Source: Enterobacter asburiae (GTDB lineage Bacteria; Pseudomonadota; Gammaproteobacteria; Enterobacterales; Enterobacteriaceae). From it: a DNA stretch of 64,000 bases. The stretch is taken from positions 1 to 64,000 of the forward strand of contig NZ_JAKCMV010000002.1 in the NCBI RefSeq assembly GCF_021440515.1, in the 5' to 3' direction. The notes beneath the pieces were generated by a model. The model searched no databases. It saw nothing but the letters and a program-made list of their open reading frames with translations, and was not told where the DNA came from. Of this stretch, positions 49,057 to 58,212 are shown one piece after another (positions within the stretch are counted from its first letter, which is position 1; each line of letters begins with the position of its first letter). A program made the translations under genes and the position numbers.

Positions 49057-49073
49057 ATTCAGATCGGCAATGC

Positions 49074-50549
49074 TTATTTGCTTTTCTTGATGTGCTTGAT
49101 CAGACGCTTGCGTTTACGCATCTGGTTCGGAGTCAGGGTGTTGCGCTTGTTGGCAAACGGGTTCTCCCCTTCTTTGAACTGAATGCGGATCGGCGTGCCC
49201 ATCACGTCTAATGATTTACGGAAGTAATTCATCAGATAGCGTTTGTAGGAGTCCGGCAGATCTTTCACCTGGTTACCGTGGATCACCACGATAGGCGGGT
49301 TATAACCACCGGCGTGAGCATATTTCAGCTTCACGCGACGGCCACGCACCAGCGGCGGCTGATGGTCTTCTGCGGCCATGTTCATAATGCGGGTCAGCAT
49401 CGCGGTGCTCTGACGACGGGTAGAGCTGTCGTAGGCTTCACGCACGGATTCAAACAGGTTACCCACGCCACTGCCGTGCAGGGCAGAGATAAAGTGAACG
49501 CGGGCGAAGTCGATAAAGCCAAGGCGGAAGTCCAGCGTCTCTTTCACCTGCTCGCGAACGTCATTGCTCAGACCGTCCCACTTGTTGACGACGATAACCA
49601 GTGAGCGTCCGCTATTGAGGATGAAGCCCAGCAGCGACAGATCCTGATCCGAAATACCCTCGCGCGCATCGATAACAAGCAGCACCACGTTGGCGTCTTC
49701 AATCGCCTGCAAGGTTTTAATGACGGAGAATTTCTCCACCACATCGGTGATTTTCCCGCGCTTACGCACGCCCGCGGTGTCGATGAGCACATACTCACGT
49801 TCATCGCGCTGCATAGGGATGTAGATACTGTCGCGGGTGGTGCCCGGCATGTCGTAAACGACCACGCGGTCTTCACCCAGAATGCGGTTAGTAAGCGTAG
49901 ACTTACCGACGTTTGGACGGCCCACGATTGCCAGCTTGATTGGCAGGTCCTGCGGGTTAAAGTCGTCTTCAGGCTCTTCTTCCGCGCCCTCTTCACCCGC
50001 TTCGAACTGCGCCCAGTATTCGGCGTCTTCGTCCACTTCTTCCGGCGGGTTAACTTCATCAACCCACGGCAGCAGAACGGTTTCGAGCAGGCTGGTCACG
50101 CCGCGACCGTGCGAAGCGGCGATTGGGTAGATCTCACCCAGCCCTAAGGACCAGAAATCAGCGACCGCCTGATCGGCGTCAATACCGTCAGTTTTGTTTG
50201 CGACCAGGAAGGTCGGTTTTTCACGCGAGCGCAGATGCTTAGCGATAGCGGAATCCGCTGGCATCAGGCCTGCACGGGCATCAACCATAAACAGAACTAC
50301 GTCCGCCTCTTCGATTGCCAGCAGAGACTGTTCCGCCATACGGGTTTCAACGCCGTCTTCTGTGCCGTCGATACCGCCGGTATCAACACAGATAAACTCG
50401 CGACCTTCCACTTCTGCACGACCGTACTTACGGTCACGCGTCAGCCCCGGGAAATCCGCAACCAGCGCATCACGGGTGCGTGTTAAACGGTTAAAAAGAG
50501 TGGATTTTCCAACGTTAGGGCGCCCGACAAGCGCGACCACAGGTACCAT
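49074..50549 (-). CDS. der: Der (EngA), ribosome-assembly GTPase
   Basis: A 491-residue double-GTPase (E. coli 490) needed for 50S subunit maturation. Two G domains each show GRPNVGKST (residues 9-17 and about 210), the DTGG and DTAG switch II motifs, and NKTD/NKWD specificity motifs. They are joined by an acidic linker ([20 protein letters not shown]), and a KH-like domain (about 360-440) precedes a basic tail ([14 protein letters not shown]). The ATG at 50549 is preceded by GAGG; an in-frame start 60 bp upstream is rejected. It is 112 bp downstream of bamB, with a hairpin between. Confidence 0.97.
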   Translation of the reverse strand: MVPVVALVGRPNVGKSTLFNRLTRTRDALVADFPGLTRDRKYGRAEVEGREFICVDTGGIDGTEDGVETRMAEQSLLAIEEADVVLFMVDARAGLMPADSAIAKHLRSREKPTFLVANKTDGIDADQAVADFWSLGLGEIYPIAASHGRGVTSLLETVLLPWVDEVNPPEEVDEDAEYWAQFEAGEEGAEEEPEDDFNPQDLPIKLAIVGRPNVGKSTLTNRILGEDRVVVYDMPGTTRDSIYIPMQRDEREYVLIDTAGVRKRGKITDVVEKFSVIKTLQAIEDANVVLLVIDAREGISDQDLSLLGFILNSGRSLVIVVNKWDGLSNDVREQVKETLDFRLGFIDFARVHFISALHGSGVGNLFESVREAYDSSTRRQSTAMLTRIMNMAAEDHQPPLVRGRRVKLKYAHAGGYNPPIVVIHGNQVKDLPDSYKRYLMNYFRKSLDVMGTPIRIQFKEGENPFANKRNTLTPNQMRKRKRLIKHIKKSK

Positions 50550-50599
50550 GTTTGAAGCCTCATAAAATTCAAAATAACGTCGCTTTTGCGGCGTTTTTA

Positions 50600-50638
50600 A
50601 AAATGTCAAAACGGCCCCTGAGTGAACAGGAGCCGTTT
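50600..50638 (-). terminator. Terminator-like hairpin after bamB
   Basis: A stem of about 12 bp with one mismatch (AAACGGCTCCTG / CAGGGGCCGTTT on the minus strand) and a six-base loop is followed by TTGACATTTTT. It probably ends much of the rodZ-to-bamB transcription, with some read-through to der. Confidence 0.6.
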
Positions 50639-50661
50639 AGTATACTACAACCGCCGTGTAA

Positions 50662-51840
50662 TTAACGCGTGATCGCGTACAGCGTGCCGTCTTTTGCCTG
50701 AATCAGCAGTTTGCCATCGGCCACAACCGGCTCGGTCAGGAAGCCAGAGCTGTCGACTTTCTGCTGTGCCACGAAGCGACCTGTTTCAGGATCGATCCAG
50801 TGCATGTAGCCTTCGCTGTCGCCCACCACCAGGCTGCCGTTATACAGCACCGGCGCGGTCAGCAGACGGTGCAGCAGGTCGCTTTGCGTCCACAGAGTGA
50901 CGCCGCCATCGGTGTTCAGCGCCAGCAGACGGTCGTTCTGATCAACCATGTAGATACGGTTGCCATCAACAACGAAATCGTTCACTGAGCCCAGCTCGCG
51001 TTTCCACATAATCTGGCCGCTGCGCAGATCCAGCGCGGTCAGGTTGCCGTTGTAAGCCAGCGCGTAAACCACGTTATCAACGATAACCGGCGTGGTGTCC
51101 ACGTCGCTCAGACGGTCGATTTCAGTTGAACCGGTCGCCTGGGAGATACGCTGCTGCCAAATCATCTGACCCTGCTGCATCAGTACCGCGCTCACGCGAC
51201 CGTTGTCACCGCCAACGATAGCCGCACCAAACGCAGTGGCAGGTGCAGACTCGCCGCGCAGAGACAGGGCTGGCATGTCGAGGTTAACCGTCCATTTTAC
51301 CAGACCGTCCGCTTCGTTCAGCGCCTGAAGCTGGCCGTTGCTGGTATGGATCAGCACCAGGCCGTCGCTGACTACCGGACGTGACAGGGACTCGCCCGCC
51401 ACGGTGGTTTGCCATGCAATTGAACCGTCGCTGGCGTTCAGCGCGTAAACCTGCGCTTTTTCACTGCCCACGTACACATGACCGCCGGAAACCGTCAGGC
51501 CGCCGGAGAGCAGTGCAGATTTACGGGAGAACCAGCCGTCTTTTTCCGCCAGGTTAACCGACCACACTTCCTTGCCATCGTCGGCGTTAACCGCTTTAAC
51601 CGTGCCTTTGCGGTCAGCCGCATAGACAACGCTGTCAGCATACGCCGGATGCAGGTTGGAATAGAAATCACCAATACCCCCGCCCACGGACGTGTCCCAG
51701 GCAGTTGATGGGGTGAACTGGTTTTCAACCGTCGGCAGCGGGGACATTTTTACAACATCTTCTTCGCCACTGAACAGTGAACAGCCACTCAATAACGTAA
51801 CGGAAAGCAGTCCTGGCAGAAGTAATTTACGCAATTGCAT
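50662..51840 (-). CDS. bamB: BamB, outer-membrane assembly lipoprotein
   Basis: A 392-residue lipoprotein, the same length as E. coli BamB (YfgL), that binds the POTRA domains of BamA and aids beta-barrel insertion. The signal peptide has the lipobox LLSGC (C20). The mature part is an eight-bladed PQQ-type beta propeller with recurring motifs such as VYAADRKGTVKAVNADDGKEVW, VYALNASDGSIAW and LTALDLRSGQIMW. It starts 10 bp after yfgM, which also assists envelope protein folding. Confidence 0.97.
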   Translation of the reverse strand: MQLRKLLLPGLLSVTLLSGCSLFSGEEDVVKMSPLPTVENQFTPSTAWDTSVGGGIGDFYSNLHPAYADSVVYAADRKGTVKAVNADDGKEVWSVNLAEKDGWFSRKSALLSGGLTVSGGHVYVGSEKAQVYALNASDGSIAWQTTVAGESLSRPVVSDGLVLIHTSNGQLQALNEADGLVKWTVNLDMPALSLRGESAPATAFGAAIVGGDNGRVSAVLMQQGQMIWQQRISQATGSTEIDRLSDVDTTPVIVDNVVYALAYNGNLTALDLRSGQIMWKRELGSVNDFVVDGNRIYMVDQNDRLLALNTDGGVTLWTQSDLLHRLLTAPVLYNGSLVVGDSEGYMHWIDPETGRFVAQQKVDSSGFLTEPVVADGKLLIQAKDGTLYAITR

Positions 51841-51850
51841 CGGGTCCCTC

Positions 51851-52471
51851 TCAGACGGACAAATTATTTATTTTCATCTGCATCATTTCGCTCAGCGCAG
51901 GTGAAGCTTTGCTGTCTACGCCAGCTTGCCACGCTTTACGCGCGCCCTCTTTATCGCCTTTGCTGAGCAGCGCTTCACCGCGCAGATCGGCAACGATGGC
52001 GGCAAAGCCTTCGCCTTTGATGGTATCGAGCGTTTTCAGCGCATCATCCGCTTTTTTCTGCTGAACCTGAATACGGGCCAGACGCAGATTGATGACCGCT
52101 TTCAGGTTCTCATCGCTTGCCGCGGCAAGTCCCTGTGAAAGCTGTGCTGCCGCTTTATCCAGCTCGTTTTTATCAACGAACTGCTGGGCGACTTCCAGCG
52201 CAGCCAGCGCGCCGTAAGTATTTTTGTTGTCAGCAGCAAATTTCTCTGCCGCCGCCAGGGTTTGCGGCTGATCGGCACGGATAGCGCTGACGGTATTTTC
52301 ATACGCCAGAGAGGATCCGCGTGCGGAATCCATCTGATGGCTGTTCCAGTAACGCCAGCCCGCTAATGCGCCAATACCTAAAATCACCCCAACAGCCAGG
52401 GCTTTGCCGTTTTCAGCAAAGAAGCGCTTAATGGCGTCAACCTGGTCGTTTTCGTTCTCGTATATTTCCAC
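51851..52471 (-). CDS. yfgM: YfgM, SecYEG-associated periplasmic chaperone partner (ancillary)
   Basis: A 206-residue inner-membrane protein, the same length as in E. coli, with one helix (about residues 25-43, LAVGVILGIGALAGWRYW) and a periplasmic TPR-like domain (TPR_21). In E. coli it associates with PpiD and the SecYEG translocon and takes part in RcsB control. It starts with GTG at 52471 (AAGGAGAAAG upstream), as an MEIYENENDQ start is conserved. A longer frame would overlap hisS. It lies 13 bp after hisS and 10 bp before bamB. Confidence 0.93.
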   Translation of the reverse strand: MEIYENENDQVDAIKRFFAENGKALAVGVILGIGALAGWRYWNSHQMDSARGSSLAYENTVSAIRADQPQTLAAAEKFAADNKNTYGALAALEVAQQFVDKNELDKAAAQLSQGLAAASDENLKAVINLRLARIQVQQKKADDALKTLDTIKGEGFAAIVADLRGEALLSKGDKEGARKAWQAGVDSKASPALSEMMQMKINNLSV

Positions 52472-52484
52472 GCAGTCTTTCTCC

Positions 52485-53759
52485 TTAGCCCAATAGAGTG
52501 CGCAAGTGCGCCGCAACGCCGTCCTGCGTTACCGTAGTTTGCTCACCAGAGCGCAGGTCTTTGACAACCACTTCGCCGTTAGCCACTTCGGACTCACCCA
52601 GTACCAGTGCGATACTTGCGCCCCACTTATCGGCACGAGCAAACTGTTTTTTAAAGTTGCCGCCGCCGTGGTTGGTCATCAGCTTAACGCCCGGCAGTTC
52701 ATCACGAACGCGTTCGGCAAGCTGCATCGCCGCAGACTGCGTATCCGCACCTGAAGCCACCAGGTATATATCGACAACGGAATCTGCTTTAAATTCCGGA
52801 TTAACTGCCTGAACCAGTAAAACAAGTCGCTCAAGGCCCATCGCGAAGCCGACACCAGGGGCGGCGCGACCGCCGAGTTGCTCAACCAGACCGTCGTAAC
52901 GACCGCCCGCGCAGACCGTCCCCTGGGAACCCAGGCTGGACGTCACCCACTCGAAAACGGTGCGGTTGTAGTAGTCCAGACCGCGCACCAGGCGTTGGTT
53001 GACGGTATAGACAATGCCTGCGGCTTCCAGCAGCTTGCACACGCCCGCGAAGTGCTCGCGAGACTCGTCGTCCAGATAATCGCCCAGCGCAGGGGCATCG
53101 TTTAACAGCGCCTGCACGTCCGGGTTTTTGGAATCCAGCACGCGCAGCGGGTTGCTGAACATGCGGCGTTTGCAGTCTTCGTCCAGCTTGTCTTTATGCT
53201 GTTCCAGGAACGCCACCAGCGCATCGCGGTAGTTTGCACGCGCTTCAAGAGAACCGATGGAGTTCAGCTCCAGAGAAACATGCTCGGAAATACCCAGCGC
53301 GCGCCACCAGCGAGCGGTCAGCATAATTAGCTCAGCGTCGATATCCGGGCCGTTCAGGCCGAAGACTTCCACACCCAGCTGGTTGAACTGGCGGTAACGC
53401 CCTTTCTGCGGACGTTCGTGGCGGAACATCGGGCCGATATACCACAGGCGCTGCTCCTGATTGTACAGAAGACCATGTTCGATGCCGGCGCGTACGCAGC
53501 CCGCCGTACCTTCCGGACGCAGGGTCAGGCTATCGCCGTTGCGGTCCTCAAAGGTATACATCTCTTTTTCAACCACGTCGGTCACTTCGCCGATCGCGCG
53601 TTTGAATAACGGGGTCTGCTCTACAATCGGCAAACGGATTTCGCTGTAACCGTAGCTGCCGAGCACCTGCTTCAGCGTGCCTTCAATGCGCTGCCAGATG
53701 GCGGTTTCGCCCGGCAGATAATCGTTCATGCCGCGGATGGCTTGAATGTTTTTTGCCAC
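52485..53759 (-). CDS. hisS: Histidyl-tRNA synthetase HisS
   Basis: A 424-residue class II aminoacyl-tRNA synthetase, the same length as in E. coli. Motif 1 lies around [15 protein letters not shown], motif 2 is [19 protein letters not shown], and motif 3 is [13 protein letters not shown]. The histidine-specific motifs [15 protein letters not shown] and [13 protein letters not shown] are intact. The C-terminal anticodon-binding domain ends AAHLRTLLG. The start is GTG (53759), as in E. coli. It is separated from ispG by two hairpins that probably reduce read-through. Confidence 0.97.
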   Translation of the reverse strand: MAKNIQAIRGMNDYLPGETAIWQRIEGTLKQVLGSYGYSEIRLPIVEQTPLFKRAIGEVTDVVEKEMYTFEDRNGDSLTLRPEGTAGCVRAGIEHGLLYNQEQRLWYIGPMFRHERPQKGRYRQFNQLGVEVFGLNGPDIDAELIMLTARWWRALGISEHVSLELNSIGSLEARANYRDALVAFLEQHKDKLDEDCKRRMFSNPLRVLDSKNPDVQALLNDAPALGDYLDDESREHFAGVCKLLEAAGIVYTVNQRLVRGLDYYNRTVFEWVTSSLGSQGTVCAGGRYDGLVEQLGGRAAPGVGFAMGLERLVLLVQAVNPEFKADSVVDIYLVASGADTQSAAMQLAERVRDELPGVKLMTNHGGGNFKKQFARADKWGASIALVLGESEVANGEVVVKDLRSGEQTTVTQDGVAAHLRTLLG

Positions 53760-53780
53760 GTTTATTCTCTTTCTATATAC

Positions 53781-53835
53781 AAAAAAAACCCAAAGAATGG
53801 GTTCAATCATACATGGGAAGCGTCACGCTTCCCAT
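53781..53835 (-). terminator. Two tandem hairpins between ispG and hisS
   Basis: After the ispG stop come a perfect 10-bp hairpin (ATGGGAAGCG-TGA-CGCTTCCCAT, 53813-53835) and then a 6-bp hairpin (AACCCA / TGGGTT) followed by eight T residues on the minus strand (53781-53803). The second is a standard intrinsic terminator. The hisS promoter may lie inside or just after it. Confidence 0.8.
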
Positions 53836-53839
53836 CACG

Positions 53840-54958
53840 TTATTTTTCAACCTGCTGGATGCTGATGCGCTGCGCTTCATCCATCATCGTGGCTTTGGCG
53901 CGAATGCGGGCTTCGAGCTGGTCAATCATGTCACTATTATCCAGACGATCTTTACGAACGCCATCTTCATAGAGACCACTTTTCTTGTTTCCGCCCGTCA
54001 CGCCAAGCGTTGACACCAGCGCCTCACCGGGACCGTTCACCACGCAGCCGATAATGGACACGTCCATTGGCGTGATAATGTCTTCCAGACGCTGCTCGAG
54101 GGCATTTACCGTGCCGATCACGTCAAACTCCTGACGCGAACAGGTTGGGCAGGCAATAAAGTTGATCCCACGCGCGCGGATGCGCAGCGACTTCAGAATA
54201 TCGAAACCGACTTTGATCTCTTCTACCGGATCCGCCGCCAGAGAGACGCGCAGCGTATCGCCGATCCCTTCTGAGAGCAGCAGCCCCAGCCCGATCGCCG
54301 ACTTAACGGAGCCGCTACGCAGGCCGCCCGCTTCGGTGATCCCGAGGTGCAGAGGCTGCTCGATCTGTTTAGCCAGCAGGCGATAGGACTCCACCGCCAG
54401 GAACACGTCGGAGGCTTTCACGCTGACTTTGAACTGATCGAAGTTAAGACGATCCAGATGATCCACGTGACGCATGGCGGATTCGAGCAGCGCCTGAGGC
54501 GTTGGCTCACCGTATTTTTCCTGAAGATCTTTTTCCAGGGAACCGGCGTTGACGCCGATGCGGATAGGAATATTTTTGTCGCGCGCGCAGTCCACTACCA
54601 TGCGGATACGCTCTTCGTTACCGATGTTGCCCGGGTTAATGCGCAGGCAATCCACGCCGTATTCGGCGACTTTAAGGGCAATGCGATAGTCGAAGTGGAT
54701 GTCGGCAACCAGCGGAACGCTGACCTGCTGTTTGATCAGCTTAAACGCCTCAGCGGCATCCATCGTAGGAACGGAAACGCGGACAATGTCCGCGCCTACG
54801 CGTTCTAATGCTTTGATTTGATTGACCGTTGCTTCCACGTCCGTGGTGCGCGTGTTGGTCATCGACTGGACGGCGATAGGTGCCCCATCGCCAATCGGCA
54901 CATTCCCAACGTAAATCCGTTTTGATTTTCTACGTTGAATCGGAGCCTGGTTATGCAT
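53840..54958 (-). CDS. ispG: IspG (GcpE), 4Fe-4S HMBPP synthase
   Basis: A 372-residue flavodoxin-dependent enzyme, the same length as in E. coli, making (E)-4-hydroxy-3-methylbut-2-enyl diphosphate in the MEP isoprenoid pathway. The N-terminal TIM-barrel half begins at [20 protein letters not shown]. The three cluster cysteines are in FIACPTCSR and [13 protein letters not shown], with the conserved Glu of NGPGEA. It lies 26 bp downstream of rodZ on the same strand, in the rodZ-ispG-hisS-yfgM-bamB arrangement shared with E. coli. Confidence 0.97.
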   Translation of the reverse strand: MHNQAPIQRRKSKRIYVGNVPIGDGAPIAVQSMTNTRTTDVEATVNQIKALERVGADIVRVSVPTMDAAEAFKLIKQQVSVPLVADIHFDYRIALKVAEYGVDCLRINPGNIGNEERIRMVVDCARDKNIPIRIGVNAGSLEKDLQEKYGEPTPQALLESAMRHVDHLDRLNFDQFKVSVKASDVFLAVESYRLLAKQIEQPLHLGITEAGGLRSGSVKSAIGLGLLLSEGIGDTLRVSLAADPVEEIKVGFDILKSLRIRARGINFIACPTCSRQEFDVIGTVNALEQRLEDIITPMDVSIIGCVVNGPGEALVSTLGVTGGNKKSGLYEDGVRKDRLDNSDMIDQLEARIRAKATMMDEAQRISIQQVEK

Positions 54959-54984
54959 GAAAAATCTCCCGCGGTGCCCGTCTG

Positions 54985-55998
54985 TTACTGTGCTGCTGAT
55001 TGTTCGGCATTAACGGTAAGACGCGCAACCTGGTTAGTTCTGATAAAGCGGCTCAGATCGACAGGTTTTCCTTGATACTGGATCTGTACCGCTGCCGGAG
55101 CGCCAATTTTAAGCTTGTAAGGTGCCTGACCCGTGAGGTTTAACGTGCCATCTTTACGCTGTAAGCCGCTGAACAGTTTTTTACCGGTCGCATCGCTAAC
55201 TTCTAACCAGCAATCTGCGGTGAAGTTCATCACCAGCGCGTTCGGATCGGCGGCGGTATTGGCCACGCCAGCCTGATCGGTTGGCAGCGGCTGCGTGGTG
55301 CTGTCCGCAGGTGCTGTTGAAGCAGGTGCGTTCGCCGCGGTGTCTACGTTAGCCTGAGAAGGGGAAACCACGGCGTTGTTCTGGGATGCCGCTGGCGCGG
55401 TAGCGTCGGTAGCAGGCGCTTGTGCCTGAGCGGTATCCGTTGCTGGCGCATCGGTCGTCGCCTGCGGTTCGCTGGACGCCGACGCGGTGTCGGTATTCAG
55501 CGGCACGCTCTGGGAATTATCGCTACCGGCGTTGTTCAGCTCGGCGGAGGACTGATCGGCCATGGTGGTGATCTCTTCCTGCTGCGCTTTGTGGTTCTGC
55601 CACCACCATGCGCCCGTCAGACCGACGACCACAAACAGCACCAGCCAGGTGAAGCTCATCAGCCAGCCATCACGTTTTTTACGACGTTTACCCAGGGAGA
55701 AGGTCTGCATCGGTGCGACTTTCGCAGCACGGACCGGTGCCTGTTTCTCCATCATAGGCAGTAATTCGTCTTCGGGAATGTGCACCAGTTTTGCGTAAGA
55801 GCGGATATAACCACGCAGAAATGTTGAAGCCAGATCGGCAGGCGCCTTATCTTCTTCAATATCGCGAACCGTGGAAACCTTCAGGCACAAGCGTTCTGCA
55901 ACGGCTTGCTGGCTGAGTCCGAGTTGTTCACGGGCGTTGCGAAGACGAACGCCAGTGGAGAGTGCTTCATTTTGGTCGTGAGTGGCTTCAGTATTCAT
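54985..55998 (-). CDS. rodZ: RodZ, cytoskeletal morphogenesis protein
   Basis: A 337-residue single-pass protein, the same length as in E. coli, linking MreB to the cell-wall elongasome. The cytoplasmic helix-turn-helix (about residues 18-85, [19 protein letters not shown]) is the MreB-binding part. A basic stretch ([10 protein letters not shown]) precedes the membrane helix at about 112-133. The periplasmic side has a long Ala/Thr/Pro-rich linker (about 145-240) and a C-terminal beta domain (DUF4115, about 253-330). It is upstream of ispG and 290 bp from rlmN. Confidence 0.96.
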   Translation of the reverse strand: MNTEATHDQNEALSTGVRLRNAREQLGLSQQAVAERLCLKVSTVRDIEEDKAPADLASTFLRGYIRSYAKLVHIPEDELLPMMEKQAPVRAAKVAPMQTFSLGKRRKKRDGWLMSFTWLVLFVVVGLTGAWWWQNHKAQQEEITTMADQSSAELNNAGSDNSQSVPLNTDTASASSEPQATTDAPATDTAQAQAPATDATAPAASQNNAVVSPSQANVDTAANAPASTAPADSTTQPLPTDQAGVANTAADPNALVMNFTADCWLEVSDATGKKLFSGLQRKDGTLNLTGQAPYKLKIGAPAAVQIQYQGKPVDLSRFIRTNQVARLTVNAEQSAAQ

Positions 55999-56253
55999 TC
56001 GCTACAACTACTGGTACGTGAAAATAAGGGTTCAGGTGCCGGTGAGTCACAATGCCACCCGCACCGCGAAACTTCTGGTCAGTTAGCCAGGAACAGAGAG
56101 TATAAGGCTGTCAGCCCGGAGATGACAGTGCCGCCCTGCCGCATAGCTAAACTGTTGTTACGACGTTACATACTGCCCGAAAGTCGTATGAAACGCACCG
56201 TAATTATTAATCAATCATTCTGAATATGACTGATTATTCAGTAAGATTATGCT

Positions 56254-56277
56254 TCACGGCGCAGAAATGCGCCGTGA
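56254..56277. terminator. Hairpin after rlmN
   Basis: A perfect 10-bp stem, TCACGGCGCA / TGCGCCGTGA, with loop GAAA lies 11 bp beyond the rlmN stop. There is no T-run, so it may be only a weak terminator or RNA-stabilising structure. Confidence 0.5.
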
Positions 56278-56288
56278 GTGCATGATTA

Positions 56289-57455
56289 TCAAACAGCTTT
56301 CACCGCAATGGTCTCGCCCTGCATACGTTTACGCAGCGTTCGCTTGGTACGGTCGATAACGTCACCGGCCAGCTGTCCACACGCGGCATCAATATCATCA
56401 CCACGGGTTTTACGCACGATGGTGGTGAAACCGTACTCCATCAGCACCTTGGAGAAACGATCGATTCGGCTGTTCGAGCTGCGGCCATACGGCGCGCCCG
56501 GGAACGGGTTCCACGGGATCAGGTTGATCTTGCACGGCGTATCTTTCAGCAGTTCCGCCAGCTCGTGCGCGTGCTCGGTGCCGTCGTTAACGTGATCGAG
56601 CATCACGTATTCGATGGTGACTCGGCCCTGGTTCGCATTGGATTTCTCCAGGTAGCGACGCACGCCCGCGAGGAAGGTTTCGATATTGTACTTTTTGTTA
56701 ATAGGCACAATTTCGTCACGAATAGTATCGTTTGGCGCGTGCAGGGAGATAGCCAGCGCAACGTCAATCATGTCGCCGAGCTTATCCAGCGCGGGAACAA
56801 CGCCCGAGGTGGACAGCGTCACGCGGCGTTTGGACAGACCAAAACCGAAGTCGTCCAGCATGATTTCCATTGCAGGGACCACGTTGGTCAGGTTCAGCAG
56901 AGGTTCGCCCATGCCCATCATTACCACGTTGGTGATAGGACGGGTGCCCGTCACTTTCGCGGCACCGACGATTTTCGCCGCACGCCACACCTGGCCGATA
57001 ATTTCGGACACGCGCAGGTTACGGTTAAAGCCCTGCTGTGCGGTAGAGCAGAATTTACACTCCAGCGCACAGCCGACCTGCGAAGAAACGCACAGCGTGG
57101 CGCGGTCATCTTCAGGAATATAAACGGTCTCAACGCGCTGATCGCCCACGGCAATCGCCCATTTAATGGTGCCATCGGAAGAGCGTTGTTCTTCTACCAC
57201 TTCCGGCGCGCGGATTTCAGCCACTTCCTTGAGCTTATTGCGCAGCACTTTATTGATGTCAGTCATGTCATCAAAGTTGTCGCTGCAATAGTGGTACATC
57301 CATTTCATGACCTGGTCGGCACGAAACGGCTTCTCGCCCATCTCTTTGAAGAATTCGCGCATCTGCTGACGGTTCAGATCCAGCAGGTTGATTTTTCCAT
57401 TTTTATTTGGAACCGCAGGAATGGCGACTTCGGAGGTGTTAACTAGTTCAGACAT
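56289..57455 (-). CDS. rlmN: RlmN, 23S rRNA A2503/tRNA A37 C2-methyltransferase
   Basis: A 388-residue radical SAM enzyme (E. coli 384) that methylates C2 of A2503 in 23S rRNA and A37 of several tRNAs, supporting decoding accuracy. The cluster motif is CALECKFC. The SAM-binding segments GMGEPLLNL and LSTSGVVP are intact, and the C-terminal methyl-carrier Cys is in [12 protein letters not shown]. An N-terminal RNA-recruitment domain covers about 20-90. It is preceded upstream by a strong ndk terminator, so a promoter should lie between 57456 and 57508. Confidence 0.97.
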   Translation of the reverse strand: MSELVNTSEVAIPAVPNKNGKINLLDLNRQQMREFFKEMGEKPFRADQVMKWMYHYCSDNFDDMTDINKVLRNKLKEVAEIRAPEVVEEQRSSDGTIKWAIAVGDQRVETVYIPEDDRATLCVSSQVGCALECKFCSTAQQGFNRNLRVSEIIGQVWRAAKIVGAAKVTGTRPITNVVMMGMGEPLLNLTNVVPAMEIMLDDFGFGLSKRRVTLSTSGVVPALDKLGDMIDVALAISLHAPNDTIRDEIVPINKKYNIETFLAGVRRYLEKSNANQGRVTIEYVMLDHVNDGTEHAHELAELLKDTPCKINLIPWNPFPGAPYGRSSNSRIDRFSKVLMEYGFTTIVRKTRGDDIDAACGQLAGDVIDRTKRTLRKRMQGETIAVKAV

Positions 57456-57508
57456 AATATTTTCCGGCCTCGTTGTTACACGTTATGGCCCGTGGAGGGT
57501 TGAAAAGA

Positions 57509-57544
57509 AACGCCCCGGTAAGCAGTCTGCTCGTCCGGGGCGTT
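57509..57544 (-). terminator. Intrinsic terminator after ndk
   Basis: The outer stem AACGCCCCGG / CCGGGGCGTT encloses an inner stem AGCAG / CTGCT. On the minus strand it is followed by TCTTTTC. It separates ndk from rlmN. Confidence 0.85.
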
Positions 57545-57624
57545 GCATTGTACAAAGTCTGGTGCAGGGATGCCACGTTTGCGCGCGGCATTTACGAAAA
57601 TAATGTGTAAACGAAACCGTTAAA

Positions 57625-58056
57625 TTAACGGGTACGTGGACACACTTCGCCTTCTGCGAAGAAGAAAGCGATTTCGCGCGCAGCGGATTCTACAGAGTCG
57701 GAACCGTGGGTACCGTTCTCGGTGAAGCTGTCAGCGTAATCGGCACGCAGGGTACCGGCCAGCGCGTTGTCCGGGTTGGTTGCGCCCAGCAGGTCGCGGT
57801 GACGCTGAACGGCGTTTTCGCCTTCCAGCACGGACACCACGATTGGGCCAGAGGTCATGAACTCAACCAGGCCATCAAAGAACGGGCGACCTTCGTGCTC
57901 AGCATAGAAACCGCGAGCCTGCTCAACGGTCAGGTGCAGCATTTTGGTGCCAACGATTTTGAACCCTGCTGATTCAAAGCGAGCAAAGATGCTGCCAATA
58001 ACGTTTTTTGCCACCGCGTTTGGTTTGATGATGGAAAAAGTACGTTCAATAGCCAT
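57625..58056 (-). CDS. ndk: Nucleoside diphosphate kinase Ndk
   Basis: A 143-residue enzyme, the same length as in E. coli, exchanging gamma phosphates among nucleoside di- and triphosphates. The active-site His117 lies in NGTHGSDS, and the family signature [19 protein letters not shown] follows. The start [15 protein letters not shown] is standard. It is a single-gene unit between pbpC and rlmN, with its own terminator. Confidence 0.97.
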   Translation of the reverse strand: MAIERTFSIIKPNAVAKNVIGSIFARFESAGFKIVGTKMLHLTVEQARGFYAEHEGRPFFDGLVEFMTSGPIVVSVLEGENAVQRHRDLLGATNPDNALAGTLRADYADSFTENGTHGSDSVESAAREIAFFFAEGEVCPRTR

Positions 58057-58212
58057 GATTACCTCTGTGATCTGTTCTGTTGTTTTGCATACCGGAGTAT
58101 GGTGTGGCGCGGATTATAATGAGCAATAGCGCCATTGCCTACGGATCTAAGTAACATTTTTTTAAAATAAGACGAGTATTAGCAACAGGTCACGCTAAAC
58201 GCGTCCGTTTCG

